Shown: positions 29,285 to 39,669 of the stretch, piece by piece
How the letters are laid out: each line of letters opens with the position of its first letter
Numbering within the stretch: the stretch's first letter is position 1
Origin: Dromiciops gliroides
Lineage: Eukaryota; Chordata; Mammalia; Microbiotheria; Microbiotheriidae
Length of the DNA: 64,000 bases
Direction: 5' to 3'
NCBI RefSeq assembly: GCF_019393635.1
Contig: NC_057863.1
Span: forward strand, 627,443,791 to 627,507,790
The notes under the pieces: generated by a model
The model's input: the letters and a program-made list of their open reading frames with translations, nothing else
What the model was told of the DNA's origin: nothing
The model's database searches: none
Program-made: the position numbers and the translations under genes

Positions 29285-29450
29285 AGTGGAGAAGAGGGCC
29301 TGGGTTCAGATCCTTTCTTGCTACCACAACATGACCATAGACAAGTCACTTCCTTGATTTGGGTTTCAATGTGCTCATCTGTGAAATGGGAGGGTTGGAC
29401 AAGATGGCCTTGGAAGTCCTTTCTAGCTCCGAATCTATGACCCTATGAAT
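29285..29450 (+). repeat. MIR-like SINE with an L3/CR1-type tail
   Basis: ctgggttcagatcctttctt, tagacaagtcacttccttga, catctgtgaaatgggagggt, tggacaagatggccttggaa and tccgaatctatgaccctatg. Confidence 0.7.
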
Positions 29451-29459
29451 TATACATCT

Positions 29460-30325
29460 TCAGACAGAGACTGGAATGAGAGAGTATAGAAGAAGGAACT
29501 CTCTCATGGGTCCCAAAAGAAAGACTTTGTTGGCTGTTGGGTCTTTCCCTGCTTGATTCCTCTGTGTCTCTTTTTTCAGTGTTTTTTCCCCCACTGTAAA
29601 GTCCCCTTCTGCACTTCTCTCCTAATCTTTTCCTCTCCATTTACCCCAAACAAAACACAATGTGATTCCCAGGAGGGTTTGCAGGGACTTGGTTAAGCAA
29701 GGCACTACCATTACTGGAATATTTACTGCCATATACTATTCTATCTGCAAGCCATTCACTCATGCTACCCCAAACCCCATTTTCTGGAAGTCAGGAGAGA
29801 AAGCAACCTAAGAAGAAAAGCTTTTTATTCTATTCTCCCCCTTTTCAATGAGATGCAGAGCTAATGGGGTTTTACGATTACCCCACCCATGCAAAGCTGG
29901 TGATTAATGACTTGAGGCAGATTTGTGTTGTTTCAGAATAAATGTAAAATAAATTTAAAAGCCCATGATTCATGAGAGATAATATAACAGTCTGTCTGTT
30001 CTGGGTCTATGGAAATGGAGCCAGGACATGTTTATTCAGGGTCCCTGCTTGGCTTTCTTGATGCAGGATGAGGCACATTGCTAATTATCCCTGAAGCCCA
30101 CGAAATGACCATGAAAGGGAAAAAAATACTCTCGAGATGGTATCCAGGCCTTAAAAAGATGGAAATCTCTGAGGACACGTTGAGCACTTAAATCCCACAA
30201 ACAAGCACACACATGCCACCCTTCTCAGATGGTGGAGCTCAACCCTTTTGAAGAAATCCTTGGAAGAAAGCGCTGGCTTTCAAGTCGATTCAGTTCGAGG
30301 AACATATCTCCAGGTCTAAGTGAGT
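29460..30325. other. Unassigned unique sequence
   Basis: About 870 bp without a recognisable repeat or gene. Confidence 0.45.
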
Positions 30326-30329
30326 GCAG

Positions 30330-30530
30330 GGCAGCATGGCTTCAGGCATGGCCTTGGAGCCAGGGAACAGATGGGTTCAAGTTGCTCTTCTTACACATAC
30401 TACCTATGTGACACTAGGTAAGTCATTTAACCTCTTGGCTCCAGGCAATTCTCTAAGGCTGGAAATCACTATCCCCAGAATGGGAAGGAGTTTCCCCACT
30501 AAGGAGTTGTTCATGCTGATGAAATCACAG
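30330..30530 (+). repeat. CORE-SINE-like repeat with a gatgaaatcac-type end
   Basis: gatgggttcaagttgctctt, ctatgtgacactaggtaagt, caattctctaaggctggaaa and tgctgatgaaatcacag. Same family as 60-232, 50045-50262 and 55835-55972. Confidence 0.6.
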
Positions 30531-30660
30531 CCTCCATTTAAAAATTTTTTCTAGGCATCTAGCACAATAGATACCTGGAAAACAAAGAAAAAAAAACCGG
30601 TTTTTACTCTCAAAGAGCTTATATTTTGAAAGAATATTAGCATATCACTACCAATAAACT

Positions 30661-31072
30661 TGGCAGCTAGGTGGTGCTGCAGTGGATAGAGTGCTGGGCC
30701 TGGAGTAAGGAAGACTCATCTTCCTGAATTCAAATCCATCTTCAGGCACTAGCTGTGTGACCCTGGGCAAGTCACTTAACCCTCTTTGCCTCAGTTTCAT
30801 CACCTGTAAAATAAACTGGAGGGCAGCTAGGTGGTGCAGTGGATAAAGCACCAGCCCTGGATTCAGGAGGACCTGAGTTCAAATCTGGCCTCGGACACTT
30901 GACACTTACTAGCTGTGTGACCCTGGGCAAGTCACTTAACCTTCATTGCCCTGCAAAGAAAAAAAAAACATGCACAAAAAGGCAATGAAAATGAATTGGA
31001 GAAGAAAATCACAGACCATTCCAGTATCCTTGCCAAGAAAAACCCCAAATGGGGTCATGAAAACCAATACAT
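30661..31072 (+). mobile_element. RTE-tailed tRNA-SINE split by a younger SINE
   Basis: Left half: ggcagctaggtggtgctgca to cacctgtaaaataaactgga. Right half: atgaattggagaagaaaatc, cagtatccttgccaagaaaa and atggggtcatgaaaacc. The SINE at 30821-30987 sits between. Confidence 0.87.
30821..30987 (+). mobile_element. SINE1-type SINE nested in an RTE-tailed SINE
   Basis: gggcagctaggtggtgcagt to cttcattgccctgcaaag, flanked by aaaataaactgga (30808-30820) and aaaatgaattgga (30988-31000). This gives a direct age order: the RTE-tailed copy is older. Confidence 0.93.
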
Positions 31073-31274
31073 TAATGACATGATTTTATAATCAGTTTTG
31101 TATTTAAACATTTTTGCAAAGTATATAAATACTTTGACAGATCTGTGACCTCACCAATGTGAGTTCTTATTTCAGTGATGCAGACTGTGGCCCAACCACC
31201 CCTCTCATTCTTGAGACTCTTCACTTCCACAGAGGGGTCTACCCAATGTGTAGATGTCTTTCTCTAGTTCTTTT

Positions 31275-31414
31275 TTTTTTTGTGGGGCAGTGAGGGTTAA
31301 GTGACTTGCCTAGGGTCACACAACTAGTAGGTGTTGAGTATCTGAGGCTGGATTTGAACTCAGGTCCTCCTGAATCCAGGGCTGGTGCTTTATCCACTGT
31401 GCCACCTAGTTACC
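31275..31414 (-). mobile_element. SINE1-type SINE
   Basis: Poly-T, gtggggcagtgagggttaag to gtgccacctagttacc, flanked by tctctagttctttt at 31261-31274 and 31415-31428. Confidence 0.94.
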
Positions 31415-31429
31415 TCTCTAGTTCTTTTG

Positions 31430-32112
31430 ACATTGCAACCTGTGACATCCTGTTACAATAATTAGCGTGTTTAAAGCCTAGAGAAGGATTTCTCTACATA
31501 GTTACGACATAGTTATCTCCTCTTCAGATAGGGAGCTGATTTCAGACAAAAAGTTCTGAGTCCAGTCACAATCACTCTGAGCCTTCAGTTTGGAAAATTC
31601 CCAACATTTAGGCAGAAGTTAGGCTCTTTGACTACAATTATAACAGTCTCTAGTAAACTCCTAGTCTCTTCGTGGTTGAGGCAAAAATCAATTTACTGGA
31701 AATGTTTGTTTAGTGAAAAGGCTGATTATATTATATAATACCTGTGGTTAGAGAGACTAGGAAGGGAAGATAGGGAAAGAGACAAACTTTTCTAGGCACT
31801 TCTTCCTGGCTTTAAGATACTTCAAGACCCAGTGACCATTCCTGCCCTGCCCCATACCACAATTCCCTTATTCACCACAGATCGATACTAGCTTTGCTCC
31901 TCAGAAGTGTGCTAGAAGCCCAACTTACACAACTCTGTGCTTCTGGAATTTCAGTCTCTTCCAGTTAATATAGCTCCTTTCTTTTATACTAATTCCTTTA
32001 AGGGAATGACCAATTTTCTCACACAATGACTTTGATTCAAGGAGATGGTACATACCCTTTTCCACACTTGGTTTCAGATAATTGATTCAATCAAGAAGTA
32101 TTCTAATCTCAT
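31430..32112. other. Unassigned unique sequence
   Basis: No repeat or coding signal recognised. Confidence 0.45.
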
Positions 32113-32116
32113 CTTA

Positions 32117-32390
32117 GGGCAACTAGGTGGCTCAGTGGATAGAGTGCCAGGCCAAGATTCATTTTCCTGAGTTCAAATCTGGCCTCAGACACTTCCTAGC
32201 TGTGTGACCCTAGGCTAGTCACTAAACCCTGTTAATCTCAGTATCCTCGATTATAAAATGATCTAGAGAAGGAAATGGCAAACCACTCTAATATCTTTGC
32301 CAAGAAAACTTCAATTTGGGGTCATGAAGAGTTGGACAGGCTGAAACAATTCAACAACAACAACAACAACAATAATAACAACAACAAAAA
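32117..32390 (+). mobile_element. RTE-tailed tRNA-SINE
   Basis: gggcaactaggtggctcagt, gagttcaaatctggcctcag, ggaaatggcaaaccactcta, atttggggtcatgaagagtt and a (CAA)n end, which produces the poly-Asn frame near 32350. Confidence 0.87.
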
Positions 32391-32564
32391 ACTCCTTTTA
32401 AGTGAGTGGACTAATCAATGGAGCCCCGTCCTTACTCATGAATACATGAGAGCTGTCCTTGGTCCCTTACTCTCAGCACATAATCAGCCAACTCTTTCCC
32501 CATCATGTATCCCTCTGATGGCATCCTTTACTTTGCTTCTCTTGTGCAATTTCTTGGTTGCTGA

Positions 32565-32642
32565 ATGAGTGGAAAACCATTTATTAAGAAGTTACAATGT
32601 GCCAGGCACTGTGCTAAGTGCTAGGGATACAAATTGGTTATT
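32565..32642 (-). repeat. L2 LINE 3'-end fragment
   Basis: ccatttattaagaagttaca, atgtgccaggcactgtgcta and agtgctagggatacaaat. Confidence 0.75.
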
Positions 32643-32893
32643 TAGTTGTTGAGTAATTTCAATTATATCTGATTCTTCCTGACCCCATTTGGAGTTTTCT
32701 TGGTAAAGATAGTGGAGCGATTTGCCATTTTCTTCTCCAGTCCATTTCACAGGGGAGGAAGTGAAATAAAGAGGGTTAAGTGATTTGACCAGGGTCACTC
32801 AGCTAGTAATTGTCTGAGGTTGGATTTGAATTCAGGTCTTCCTGACTCCAAGTCTGGTGCTCTGTTCACTATGGTGCCACCTAGCTGCCTGTA
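32643..32893 (-). mobile_element. RTE-tailed tRNA-SINE
   Basis: gttgttgagtaatttcaatt, ccccatttggagttttcttg, tctccagtccatttcacagg, gattt and ggtgccacctagctgcc. Inserted directly next to an L2 end. Confidence 0.85.
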
Positions 32894-33055
32894 ATCAGAG
32901 GAGCTAGGTTTAAATTCTCTTGCTATTTGTGTGACCTTGAGCAAGTCACTTCTCTCTAAGTCTTGGTTTCTTCATCTGTTAAATGAGGAATTTGGACTAA
33001 TGACCTCAATATCCCTCCCATCTCCAAGTCAATGATCCTATGATCTAGTTAACAA
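32894..33055 (+). repeat. MIR-like SINE with an L3/CR1-type tail
   Basis: gctatttgtgtgaccttgag, caagtcacttctctctaagt, tcatctgttaaatgaggaat, ttggactaatgacctcaata and aagtcaatgatcctatgatc. Confidence 0.7.
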
Positions 33056-33217
33056 CAAAAAAAAATATTCTCTATATCCTCCTCTGCACAAAGAATAAGT
33101 CAGTTATCCTACCTGTCCCCAGCTTCCTCGCCTACAAAGAAGCCCTTCCAGTTTCAGATCTATAATCCTGTAAAACACCATGTATTTTCAAAGAAGGAGA
33201 TAGAAAACAGAGCCAGG

Positions 33218-33277
33218 GACCATTTCATTTTTGTCTCTCTACTTCCAGGGCCTAGCACACAGGGCCTGGCTTGTCTT
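33218..33277 (+). repeat. L2 3'-tail fragment
   Basis: catttttgtctctctacttc and cagggcctagcacacagggc. Confidence 0.5.
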
Positions 33278-33453
33278 GTTGTTCAGTCATTTCAGTCATG
33301 TCCAACTCTTCATGACACCATTTGGGGTTTTCTTGGCAAAGATACTGGAGTGGTTTGCTGTTTCCTTCTCTGAGTCATTTTGCAGATGAAGAAACTGAGG
33401 CAAAAAGGTTTAAGGGACTTGCCCAGAGTCACACAGCTAATAAATGTCTGAGG
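33278..33453 (-). mobile_element. RTE-tailed tRNA-SINE, truncated
   Basis: ttgttcagtcatttcagtca, tgtccaactcttcatgacac, catttggggttttcttggca and cacagctaataaatgtctga. The 5' half is lost where a younger SINE begins. Confidence 0.83.
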
Positions 33454-33455
33454 AA

Positions 33456-33601
33456 GGGCAGCTAGGTGGCACAGTGGATAAAGCACTGGCCCTGAATTCA
33501 GGAGGACCTGAGTTCGAATCCAGCCTCAGACATTTGACACTTACTAGCTGTGTGACCCTGGGAAAGTCACTTAACCCTCATTGCCCTGCCAAAAAAAAAA
33601 A
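33456..33601 (+). mobile_element. SINE1-type SINE
   Basis: gggcagctaggtggcacagt to tcattgccctgcc plus an A-tail. It adjoins the truncated RTE-tailed SINE, and no clear TSD is drawn. Confidence 0.93.
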
Positions 33602-33770
33602 GTCCCTTCCACCAAGTATTGTACTTAGAGTTAGAGGAGCTGGGTTCAAATCCCAAGTATGCCACTTACTAACAGTATGTCATTTCAACCTTTTAGGTCT
33701 GTTTCCTCATCAATATAATTAAGGGGAAGATTAGATGTTCTTTTAGTTTCCTTTCAGCACTAATATTCTG
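33602..33770 (+). repeat. MIR-like SINE with an L3/CR1-type tail, diverged
   Basis: agctgggttcaaatcccaag, cttactaacagtatgtcatt, gtttcctcatcaatataatt and agtttcctttcagcactaat. Confidence 0.5.
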
Positions 33771-33774
33771 CCAG

Positions 33775-34140
33775 AGAGGTAGCACAGTGGATGGAGCATT
33801 GGACCTGGATTCAGGTAGATCTGAGTTCAAATCATTCCTCAGACATTATGATGCTGAGCAAGTCACTTAACCACTATTTGCCTCAGTTTCTTCATCTCTT
33901 AAGTGGAAATAATAATAGCACCTACCCACTCACCCCTAACCCCACCCATATTGTTATGAGGATAGAATGAGATAAGATGTGTAAAGTGCTTTGCAAACCT
34001 TAAAATACTATATAAATTCAAATCTGACCTCAAACACTTGACACTTACTAGCTGTGTACCCCTGGGCAAATCACTTAACCCTCTTTGCCCCCCCCCCAAA
34101 ATACTATATAACTGCTAGCAGTTATTATTATCTTTGACAT
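33775..34140 (+). repeat. MIR SINE split by a truncated SINE
   Basis: ggtagcacagtggatggagc, gagttcaaatcattcctcag, tcttcatctcttaagtggaa, agtgctttgcaaaccttaaa, then after 34097 aatactatataactgctagc and agttattattatc. Confidence 0.82.
34015..34097 (+). mobile_element. 5'-truncated SINE1-type SINE with a C-run end
   Basis: Starts within the B-box region (attcaaatctgacctcaaac) and ends tttgccccccccc. Flanked by aaaatactatata at 34002-34014 and 34098-34110. Confidence 0.9.
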
Positions 34141-34144
34141 ATCT

Positions 34145-34328
34145 TTCATCTCTTCAGACCTTTGGAGGTCATCCAGTTCAACATTCTCATTTTACAGAAG
34201 GGAAAACTGAGGCCCATGGAAAAGAAATTGCATGCCTAAGGTCATGTAGCTATTAAGTGTCTGAGGGGAGGATTTGAACCCAGCTCTTTCTGACTTCCAG
34301 TTCAGTACTCTATCCACTATGTCATTTA
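34145..34328 (-). repeat. MIR-like CORE-SINE
   Basis: ttggaggtcatccagttcaa, cattttacagaagggaaaac, tgaggcccatggaaaagaaa and ggatttgaacccagctcttt. Confidence 0.7.
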
Positions 34329-34377
34329 CAGATGTGTTCTCCACAGGCTCCTTTATCACTTGGATTAAAATATTTGG

Positions 34378-34548
34378 GGCACAGGATCATAGATTTAGAT
34401 CTGAAAGGAATCTCAGAAGCCATTTGATCTAACTCCTTCATTTCACAGATGAGTAAACTGAGGCCCAAAGAAATGAAGTACCTTGCCAAAGGTTACATGG
34501 GTATTAAATGACTCCAAATCCAGCATTTTTGCACCATTCCCCTGCCTT
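34378..34548 (-). repeat. MIR-like CORE-SINE
   Basis: gatcatagatttagatctga, aaggaatctcagaagccatt, cacagatgagtaaactgagg and cccaaagaaatgaagtacct. Confidence 0.72.
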
Positions 34549-34599
34549 TCATCATCTCTGGGGAAATTCTTCCCCAGTAGGGGAAAAATGTTCTATGTG

Positions 34600-34780
34600 A
34601 AAACAGATAAGCTGGGTTCCAGTCCTGGCTCTGATACTCCCTAGCTTGGTGACCCTGAGCAAGTCACTTGACCTCTCTAAGCCTCAGTTTAACTATCTGA
34701 AAAATGAGGGGTGGGGGGGGGATGGGTTTGCCTCTGTGATATCTTTCAGCTTTGGTCATATGATATGGATCCTAACTTTA
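34600..34780 (+). repeat. MIR-like SINE with an L3/CR1-type tail
   Basis: gctgggttccagtcctggct, agcaagtcacttgacctctc, taagcctcagtttaactatc and a degenerate tail. Confidence 0.65.
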
Positions 34781-34864
34781 AGGTCAATCATTATTCAAAG
34801 AAAAATCTGTTCAAATCAATATTTCTTGGTTAAGATGGATTCTAGAATGCCCCATCCTTTAAAT

Positions 34865-35127
34865 TAATAATAATAATAATAACAGTTAACATCTATATAG
34901 CACTTACCATGAGCCAGATATTGTGCTAAGCACTGTATAAATATTATCTCATTTGATCGTCACAATTTGGGAGGTAGGTGCTATTATTCTCTCCATTTTA
35001 TAGATGAAGAAACTGAGGCAGACAGAGGTAAAGTGACTTGCCCAAGGTCACACAGCTAGTAAGTGTCAGAACTTCGTTCTTCCTCACTCCAGGCCTGACA
35101 CTCTATTCAGTGTGGCACATATCAGCT
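34865..35127 (-). repeat. MIR SINE, nearly full length
   Basis: taataacagttaacatctat, agcacttaccatgagccaga, tgtgctaagcactgtataaa, tatagatgaagaaactgagg and gtcacacagctagtaagtgt. Confidence 0.87.
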
Positions 35128-35168
35128 CCTAAAATTAGAGAGAGAAAAAAATCATGTTCTCCTTTTTT

Positions 35169-35311
35169 TTTTTTTTTGGGCGGGGCAACGGGGGTTAAGT
35201 GACTTGCCCAGGGTCACACAGCTAGTGTCAAGTGTCTGAGGCTGGATTTTAACTCAGGTCCTCCTGAATCCAGGCCCAGTGCTTTATCCACTGCGCCACC
35301 TAGCTGCCCCT
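35169..35311 (-). mobile_element. SINE1-type SINE
   Basis: Poly-T, gggcggggcaacgggggtta to gccacctagctgcccct, flanked by atgttctcctttttt at 35154-35168 and 35312-35326. A short deletion removes taagt before gtcaagtgtctg. Confidence 0.95.
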
Positions 35312-35329
35312 ATGTTCTCCTTTTTTGAA

Positions 35330-36355
35330 GGAGTCTGTCCAGGGACTGAGTTGCTGGGCTCTCCCTTTAATTCCTTTGGTTGGAGCCAGTGAATTTCCAG
35401 TCAGATTGAAGAGGAAAACAAGATGATAGTCTTGAGGGATCAGACAGCAGGAAGGTCTGGATTTGTCCCACCAGAGCTGCCACTGTCCAAACTCATTTTT
35501 TTCATCACAGGAAGTCCCAACTTCATGGGACAGAGTTAAAAAAGAAACTCTGGTTATAAATAATCATGTGAGTTTCTCCCAGGCACAAGGCAGTCAAGAG
35601 GGAGCATGCAAACAGACAAGTGCGCACTTGAGAACATCTAAAGGCACCAAAATAAAACTGATAAGAGCCTGGAGAAGTCTGGTTCATGGGAAAGGAATGG
35701 AAACTAGAGCTGCAGGAGACAGCCCTGCCAGGTCCCTGCTGTATCCACTTCCTGTGCTTGGAATGTATTTCCACAAATTCAGAGGCAGCCTGCAGTGCAG
35801 CCTGGCCTGGGTTGCTGCTTGCCACTGATCCAATCTACAGCAGAGGAACTGCAAGGGCTGGGTGGTGGCTCTGGTCTATATCAGCACCAGGAGGCTTCAG
35901 GCAGTCCTGGCGAGCACAGTCAGCAGTCTGGTCTTGGCTGCTGCTGCCAGCCTTGGGCTTAAACCTTCCCACTGCTTTATGGTACTCATCTTAAAAGAGA
36001 ACTATCTCTCTATTCAGGGGAGATAGTGTTGTTGTTGCTGTAGTTGTTGTTATTATAATTCTATCAAATGTGATTTACTGGTTTTCAGGTTGTGCCCCCT
36101 CCTTTCTCCAGGAGCTGGCTTGCCATCTTCCTCTCCCCTTTAACCCTGACCTTCATCCTTGGGGACTTCGACATACAGGGTGATGACTGATTTGGCCTCC
36201 TGGTCCTTAGACTTTTCAGTTCCCATGTTCAACATCTCTATACCATCTTAGCCATCCATGGAGATGAAATTGAGAATTTTTTTTTACAAAGGATAAAGAA
36301 AATTGGTACTCCTACTTTTGAAAACTGTCTATTCATATTTCTTGCCCTTCTGTCT
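35330..36355. other. Unassigned unique sequence
   Basis: About 1 kb without a recognisable repeat. Overlapping frames on both strands at 35463-35828 (121 and 100 codons) and 35686-35994 show no domain. The sequence is somewhat G+C-richer than its surroundings. Confidence 0.45.
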
Positions 36356-36357
36356 CC

Positions 36358-36588
36358 GATTTTGTTGTTCCATCATTTCAGTCATGTCTAGATGACTCTT
36401 TGAGACCCCCATTTTGGGCTTTCTTAGAATGGTTTGCCGCTTCCTTCTCCAGCTCATTTTACAGATGAGGAAATTGAGACAAACAGGGTTAAGTGACTCA
36501 CCCAGGGTCACTCAACTAGTAAATGTCTGAGGCTAGATTTGAACTCAGGACCTCATGACTCAAAGGCTGGTATTCTATCCACATATCT
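36358..36588 (-). mobile_element. RTE-tailed tRNA-SINE
   Basis: ttgttgttccatcatttcag, gacccccattttgggctttc, ctccagctcattttacagat and tagatttgaactcaggacct. Confidence 0.82.
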
Positions 36589-36664
36589 GTCTGTCTCCAA
36601 TAGCTATTTCTTGGTACTCATCCTCCTTGTCACTGTTAACTATCTCCTCCTCCCAGGTACCCTC

Positions 36665-36968
36665 TGAAATCAATCAATGAATCTAGAAACATTTGCGGGG
36701 GGGGGGGGGGGGGCAGGGCAATGAGGGTTAAGTGACTTGCCCAGGGTCACACAGCTAGTAAGTGTCAAGTGTCTGAGACCGGATTTGAACTCAGGTCCTC
36801 CTGAATCCAGGGCCAGTGCTTTATCCACTGTGCCACCTAGCTGCCCCCTAAATCTAGAAACATTTAAGGAACACCCACATGTGCGAGGCACTGTGCTAGG
36901 TGCCGAGGATATAAATAAAAAGAATTCAATAGTCCTTAAGCTTAAAGAATTTGTATCCTCTCCCACTG
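36665..36968 (-). repeat. L2 LINE 3' end split by a SINE
   Basis: atcaatcaatgaatctagaa, then after the SINE ggaacacccacatgtgcgag, gcactgtgctaggtgccgag and agtccttaagcttaaagaat. Confidence 0.78.
36695..36850 (-). mobile_element. SINE1-type SINE with a G/C-run tail
   Basis: The tail position holds about 19 G on the plus strand (poly-C in SINE orientation), then cagggcaatgagggttaagt to ctagctgccccct. Flanked by aatctagaaacattt at 36680-36694 and 36851-36865. Confidence 0.95.
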
Positions 36969-36969
36969 T

Positions 36970-37900
36970 TAGCTTCCTTAATTCTATTCTCCCTTGTTTC
37001 TCCTCTTACCTGACTATTATTATAAATATTGTTATTTTTTAAAGACCCAAATTTGTAATTTTTAAAAACCCAATATAAAAAAACAAACCCTAATTTGTTC
37101 TTGGGCTACATTAAGGGAACTATAGTTCCTTCTCAGTGCATCTTAGATATGACTATGATGGTGGAGATTTATATAATATACCTAGCTTCTTGATCCATGG
37201 AAATATAAGATAATTTCTCAAAAAAGCAGTCCATTCTATTCCCTCCTCTTTGATTCAAAGCCCAGCTCATCCTCCATCTGCAATTCTTATGCAAGGTACA
37301 TTAATTGATGGATTAGTCTAAGAGGGTACTGATCCAAGCCTACATCATAATTAGAACAGAGCACAGCTGTAACCCATTTTTCTTTTGGGCAAGAAGAATC
37401 AGACTCCACTCCAAAAGGAGGGGTGGAGTCCTGTGGTGTGTGCCTGCCTGCATTTCTTTCCTAAGGCATGTCGGATTCAAACAGATCTGTCCAGTCCTGT
37501 TCTCACAGATGACGCAACATGACTAGAAAGGAAGTGGGGAATTGACTTACAACTCCAGGCTAAGGAATGTCACGTCTCTGAAGCGTTCTTCATATTCCCA
37601 GAAATATGTCATGACCAGAGAGGAGGAATGACTCAGAATTCTGCTGGCTTTGAACAGATCGAGCCCTAAGAAGGAGGCATTCTAACTAGGACAAAGTACT
37701 AGAAAGTACATTGGATTTCCAAAGGAGATGTCTTGATAGTATCTCTCTGAAAGCGCATCGCTGGAGGATTTGTCAGCTCAGGATGAGCCAAGAACACATC
37801 TGAGCCTGATTTTCCTGGGATCGGGGGCTGGAGCAAAAGCACAACAGGCTGATGGAACAGCCCGGGAACATTCTGAACTATGTGGATTAAATAAATAAAT
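36970..37900. other. Unassigned unique sequence
   Basis: About 930 bp without a recognisable repeat or coding region. Confidence 0.45.
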
Positions 37901-37904
37901 GGAC

Positions 37905-38178
37905 AGGGACTAGGAGTACCCTAGCTCTTCTCTTCTCCAGGGTAAATAGCCCAGTCCCTCCAGCTGCTCCTTACCTGGCATGGACTCTCAGCCCTTCATC
38001 ACCCTCCTCTGGACGCTGTCCAGCTGGTCAGTGTTCTTCCTAGACTGAACATAAAATTCCAGATGTCATTTGACCAAGACAGAATACAGTGGGTCTCTCA
38101 CCTCCCTAGTCCTGGACACTATACATCCCCCTCAGTGAAGCCCCAAAACAAATTAGGCTTTAGAAAAAAATCAGCAAG
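37905..38178 (-). repeat. L3/CR1 fragment, minus strand
   Basis: ctcttctccagggtaaatag, cccagtccctccagctgctc, caccctcctctggacgctgt, ccagctggtcagtgttcttc, actgaacataaaattccaga and gtcctggacactatacatcc follow the reverse L3/CR1 3' region order. Confidence 0.75.
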
Positions 38179-38189
38179 AGCCACAACTA

Positions 38190-38392
38190 TTTACATGGGA
38201 CTTTCAGATTTGTAAAAACACTTTACATGTGATTTCTCATAGCATCCCCACGGTGATCTTGGGACATGGTATCTATTATTACCCTCATTTTATTGATGAG
38301 AAAACTAAAGCCCATGCAGTTGAAGTGACTTGTCCAGGGTAAATAAAAGAGGATTTGAACTCAAGTCTTCTTGATGCCAAGTCCAGTAGCAT
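38190..38392 (-). repeat. MIR SINE
   Basis: cactttacatgtgatttctc, tcattttattgatgagaaaa, ctaaagcccatgcagttgaa and aggatttgaactcaagtctt. Confidence 0.72.
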
Positions 38393-38394
38393 AA

Positions 38395-38525
38395 ATTATG
38401 TAGTAGACACCCTGCAGGGCAGTGGACATGCTAAGATAAAAGTGAAGGAGTGCCTGCTCTCAAGAGGCTTACCTTCTATGGGGGAAACAAGTACTTATAT
38501 AAGGAGTAGGGGAAAAGAACAGGAC
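38395..38525 (-). repeat. L2 LINE fragment
   Basis: gtgaaggagtgcctgctctc, aagaggcttaccttctatgg and gggaaacaagta. Confidence 0.55.
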
Positions 38526-38589
38526 TTAAGATTTCATTGGTATAAGGAACTCCCAGATTAGAAAACTGTCTCTACCAACACAGTCTGGA

Positions 38590-38742
38590 ATCTTTTCTGC
38601 AACTTATACTTGTAGAGAGTTAGTCACCCAAAGCAGTGAGGGGCTCCGTGACTTGTCCAGGGTCACACAGCTAGTGTATGTCAAAGACTAGACTTGAAAC
38701 CAGGTCTGCCTGGCTCCAAGGCCAGCTTGCTATCAGTCTCTT
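38590..38742 (-). repeat. MIR-like SINE
   Basis: gtgacttgtccagggtcaca, cagctagtgtatgtcaaaga, aggtctgcctggctccaagg. Close in layout to 61395-61552. Confidence 0.65.
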
Positions 38743-38754
38743 GAGAGAGAGAGA

Positions 38755-38890
38755 GATGGATTTATATTTATTTATATATTATTACATAGTATATATACAC
38801 TATATTATTATAATAGAAATATAAAATAGATTTAATATAAAGGGATTTAAATATAAATATTTTATATTACATATATTTATATAGAAAATT
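38755..38890. repeat. AT-rich low-complexity tract
   Basis: TA/TTTA-rich imperfect repeat after a short (GA)n. Confidence 0.85.
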
Positions 38891-39292
38891 TCTACAGAAA
38901 GTCAGGGGGGAGTCAGATTATGGAGGGTTTTCAAGCCAAATAGAGGATATTATATTTGATCCTGGAGGCTAGAGGAATCCCTGATATTTGTTGAATATCA
39001 GGAGGTGACAGAGTCAGATCTGCACATTAGAAAAATCAGTTTCACAGATGAGTGGAGGATGGATTGGAGTAGGGAGAGACTTAAGGCAGGCTAGGTAGCA
39101 GGAGAGGTAAGGACAAACTAGGTAGCAGGTTATTGCAATAGTCCAGTATTCAGGTGTGAAGGACCAGACCAGGGTGGTGGCAGTGTCAGAGGAGAGAAGG
39201 GTATGAATATGAGAGATGTTGTGAAGGTAGAAATAACAAGACTTAGCAAATGGTTGCAATGGTGGGGTGAAAGATCAAGGAGTTGGGGACCT
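38891..39292 (-). repeat. L2 LINE internal/3' region
   Basis: ttttcaagccaaatagagga, tatttgatcctggaggctag, gaggtgacagagtcagatct, tggaggatggattggagtag, ggttattgcaatagtccagt and agggtggtggcagtgtcaga follow reverse L2 order. Confidence 0.78.
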
Positions 39293-39362
39293 CAGGTTCC
39301 TCATCTGTAAAATGAGGGGATTGGATTCATTGACCTTGATGATTATCATAGACCATAAGCAT
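39293..39362 (+). repeat. MIR-like/L3-type tail fragment
   Basis: ttcctcatctgtaaaatgag, gggattggattcattgacct and tgatgattatcatagaccat. Confidence 0.5.
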
Positions 39363-39379
39363 TAAAAATATATACACAT

Positions 39380-39525
39380 GGGGCGGCTAGGTGGCGAAGT
39401 GGATAGAGCACCGGCCCTGGAGTCAGGAGTACCTGAGTTCAAATCCGGCCTCAGACACTTAACACTTACTAGCTGTGTGACCCTGGCCAAGTCACTTAAC
39501 CCCAATTGCCTCACTAAGGAAAAAA
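39380..39525 (+). mobile_element. SINE1-type SINE
   Basis: gggcggctaggtggcgaagt to attgcctcactaagg plus an A-tail. The left flank aaaaatatatacacat (39364-39379) recurs as the AT/CA-rich right flank, which has since expanded into a microsatellite. Confidence 0.92.
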
Positions 39526-39597
39526 AAAATATATATATACACATACATACGTATATGTATATGTGTGTATATATATATATACATACATACACACAGT
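39526..39597. repeat. TA/CATA microsatellite
   Basis: Imperfect (TA)n, (CATA)n and (TG)n, grown from the SINE tail/TSD junction. Confidence 0.88.
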
Positions 39598-39669
39598 CCA
39601 TTGAAGTAAAACTTAGAATCTATGTGTTCAGTGGACTGCGAATGAACAATGATATGGAATAGAAATTAG

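Noticed and set aside
35463-35994. Overlapping ORFs on both strands as an exon
   Set aside because: Frames on both strands are equally open, with no domain or paired splice sites.
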